A stretch of DNA of 64,000 bases from Prolixibacteraceae bacterium (GTDB lineage: Bacteria; Bacteroidota; Bacteroidia; Bacteroidales; Prolixibacteraceae), in contig DMSQ01000080.1 in assembly GCA_003457135.1 (NCBI GenBank), positions 1 through 64,000 of the forward strand. Reading direction: 5' to 3'. Of the stretch, positions 62,806 to 64,000 are shown piece after piece. The notes under the pieces are model-generated. The model saw only the letters and a list, made by a program, of their open reading frames with translations, searched no databases and was not told the origin of the DNA. The number at the start of each line of letters is the position of its first letter. Position 1 is the first letter of the stretch. The translations under genes and the position numbers were made by a program.

Positions 62806-64000
62806 TTATTTGGTTCTCATTATTTTATGTTCTCTTTTAATTACGTTTTGATCTTCCATTGATACTTTGTCAAATAGTATAATCTTTTCAGCTAATGCCA
62901 TATGTACAAGATCTTGGTTTATACACCACCATTTGTAAAACTCAACAGGATTATTCTTATAAGGAATAATTGCTTTAACTGGCCTATCATATCCTTTAAA
63001 CTCAATAGTAGCATTTAGACCAAGCGCATCTCTAAAATATTCTGGATGATTGGCTCTTAGCTTGGAAACAAGTATATCAAAAATCTCCCTGTTGATTTTG
63101 ATATTGTGTTTACGACGGGTTTTATCTAAAGCCTTAGGGTCTTCATGAAGCCATTCTGAAATTCTCAATGTCCTTATACTGGTCTCATTTTCAATTGTAA
63201 GTAAATTATCTAGGTAATAAATTCGTTCTGAATTTGGTTGAAAAATATGAATATTTGAGTTTTTCTCTAAATCTTCCTCGACCTCAATTTTAGTCAAGTC
63301 TTTTTTTTTAAGATATTCAATAATGTCAATATTATTTGCTTCGCCACCTTTGTAATTCTCAAGTAAAGAATCTACATCCGAACCTAAAAAGAAGTCTTCA
63401 ATAAAATCCCAACGTTCTGAATTTGAGAAACTTCTCAAGAAGAAGTGATCAAATATTTGATTACTTAGATAATGTCTTTCTAGAGTTTTTGTGAGTAAGC
63501 TATTAGTGTACTTAGAATTATTCGAATCTCTCTCAATTCTGTTAGGGTCATTAAGACGAACAAAAACCATAGGATTTTCACCGCCTTTTATTTCAAATGT
63601 CGCTAATTCAAGCATTTCTAAAAAATAACCGAGTCGAACATAGTTTATCGCATTTGTTTCTTTGTTAGTTACATACCTTTCAACGGTGGTGCTGTCAGTA
63701 TTACCGTACAAATTATTTAAACGATTTAACAAAGCCGTAAAGCTTGCAAGATATTGTGTGTTAAAAACTCTATATTCGAGGCCGACAATACTTCTTCTTT
63801 GCTGCAAAAATGCATTTGGTTCAATAACACCTGGTTGCATAAGACGACCAGAATAAGATGATAAAATAAATCTGCTTAGTTTTTCTGATTTTTCATCATC
63901 TTGGAGAACATTATTCAATTTTTCTTTAAACTCATCTTGTTTGAAATAACCACCGCTATTAGCAAAAATTGATTGAACTGTGTTAAGAAGGTTTTGTAAT
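62806..64000 (-). CDS. Unrecognised protein, 3' part; frame open to window edge
   Basis: The frame runs from the stop at 62806 to base 64000 without interruption. The codon at 63916-63918 is TTG inside the frame, and the residues upstream read LLNTVQSIFANSGGYFKQDE, so the true start lies beyond the window. The visible ~398 residues are helix-rich and charged (SEKLSRFILSSYSGRLMQPG, EYRVFNTQYLASFTALLNRL, WDFIEDFFLGSDVDSLLENY, KWWCINQDLVHMALAEKIIL). There is no signal peptide and no obvious helicase, nuclease or transposase motif. It could be the C-terminal part of a large defence or mobile-element protein, given RhuM next door. I do not recognise its family. Confidence 0.75.
   Translation of the reverse strand, partial: LQNLLNTVQSIFANSGGYFKQDEFKEKLNNVLQDDEKSEKLSRFILSSYSGRLMQPGVIEPNAFLQQRRSIVGLEYRVFNTQYLASFTALLNRLNNLYGNTDSTTVERYVTNKETNAINYVRLGYFLEMLELATFEIKGGENPMVFVRLNDPNRIERDSNNSKYTNSLLTKTLERHYLSNQIFDHFFLRSFSNSERWDFIEDFFLGSDVDSLLENYKGGEANNIDIIEYLKKKDLTKIEVEEDLEKNSNIHIFQPNSERIYYLDNLLTIENETSIRTLRISEWLHEDPKALDKTRRKHNIKINREIFDILVSKLRANHPEYFRDALGLNATIEFKGYDRPVKAIIPYKNNPVEFYKWWCINQDLVHMALAEKIILFDKVSMEDQNVIKREHKIMRTK

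Noticed and set aside
63916..63918. TTG at 63916-63918 as start codon of the last gene
   Set aside because: The frame stays open for 27 codons upstream to the window edge, so the gene is partial, not started here.

Overview
The window looks like a chromosomal stretch of a free-living Bacteroidota, probably of the Bacteroidales/Marinilabiliales type. The evidence is several proteins with type IX secretion (T9SS) C-terminal sorting domains, a PorP/SprF-type protein, a DUF4293 membrane protein, TAnnTTTG-type promoter elements, many secreted glycoside hydrolases and numerous REP-like hairpin repeats. No rRNA, tRNA, CRISPR array, complete insertion sequence or SusC/SusD pair was seen.

Layout. 1-8300: the tail of a LacI-type regulator, DUF4293, a PorP/SprF protein convergent with a giant type B T9SS cargo, a secreted CotH-kinase protein, and a Fic protein with an AbiEi-like winged-helix N-terminus behind three copies of a palindromic motif. 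8300-18200: three repeat-rich secreted proteins (YCF48-like propeller, Kelch plus beta-helix, Kelch alone), then a LuxR-type response regulator and a PDZ-containing HisKA_3 sensor kinase. 18350-20850: a MNT/HEPN toxin-antitoxin pair, then an abrupt junction near 20165 where a 5'-truncated repeat protein (minus) meets a 5'-truncated GH10 xylanase (plus). 21000-33500: GntP permease, a TIM-barrel isomerase-like protein, two tandem GH53 galactanases, nitroreductase, a T9SS-exported GDPD, a frameshifted amidohydrolase and a GH92 mannosidase. Four copies of a ~80 bp MITE-like inverted-repeat element lie between these genes.

33500-45600 is a tightly packed minus-strand operon: agarase-like GH-A hydrolase, four Gfo/Idh/MocA oxidoreductases (three with Tat-type leaders), class III aminotransferase, hexuronate-type MFS transporter, a NagA-type deacetylase with a signal peptide, a CBM9-like protein, and the remnant of a TIM-barrel isomerase. 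I read it as an oxidative route for a modified, possibly amino-sugar-containing, glycan; the substrate is unknown. 45700-54200: cytochrome c/sorbosone-type dehydrogenase, SNF2 helicase, dodecin, and a propeller-type sensor histidine kinase without a DNA-binding output domain. 54200-61400: a second glycan-degradation operon (GH2, parallel beta-helix, sialate O-acetylesterase, GH43) with a crumbled alpha/beta-hydrolase remnant. 61500-64000: RhuM protein, a small ORF built around a perfect hairpin, and the 3' part of an unrecognised gene that runs off the window.

The strongest candidates for new biology are the oxidative/amino-sugar operon with its periplasmic NagA, the Fic/AbiEi fusion with helically phased operator-like repeats, and the compact MITE-like family. 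The truncations (20165, 30090, 45553, 58200) show a region undergoing gene decay or, in the case of 20165, possibly an assembly join.
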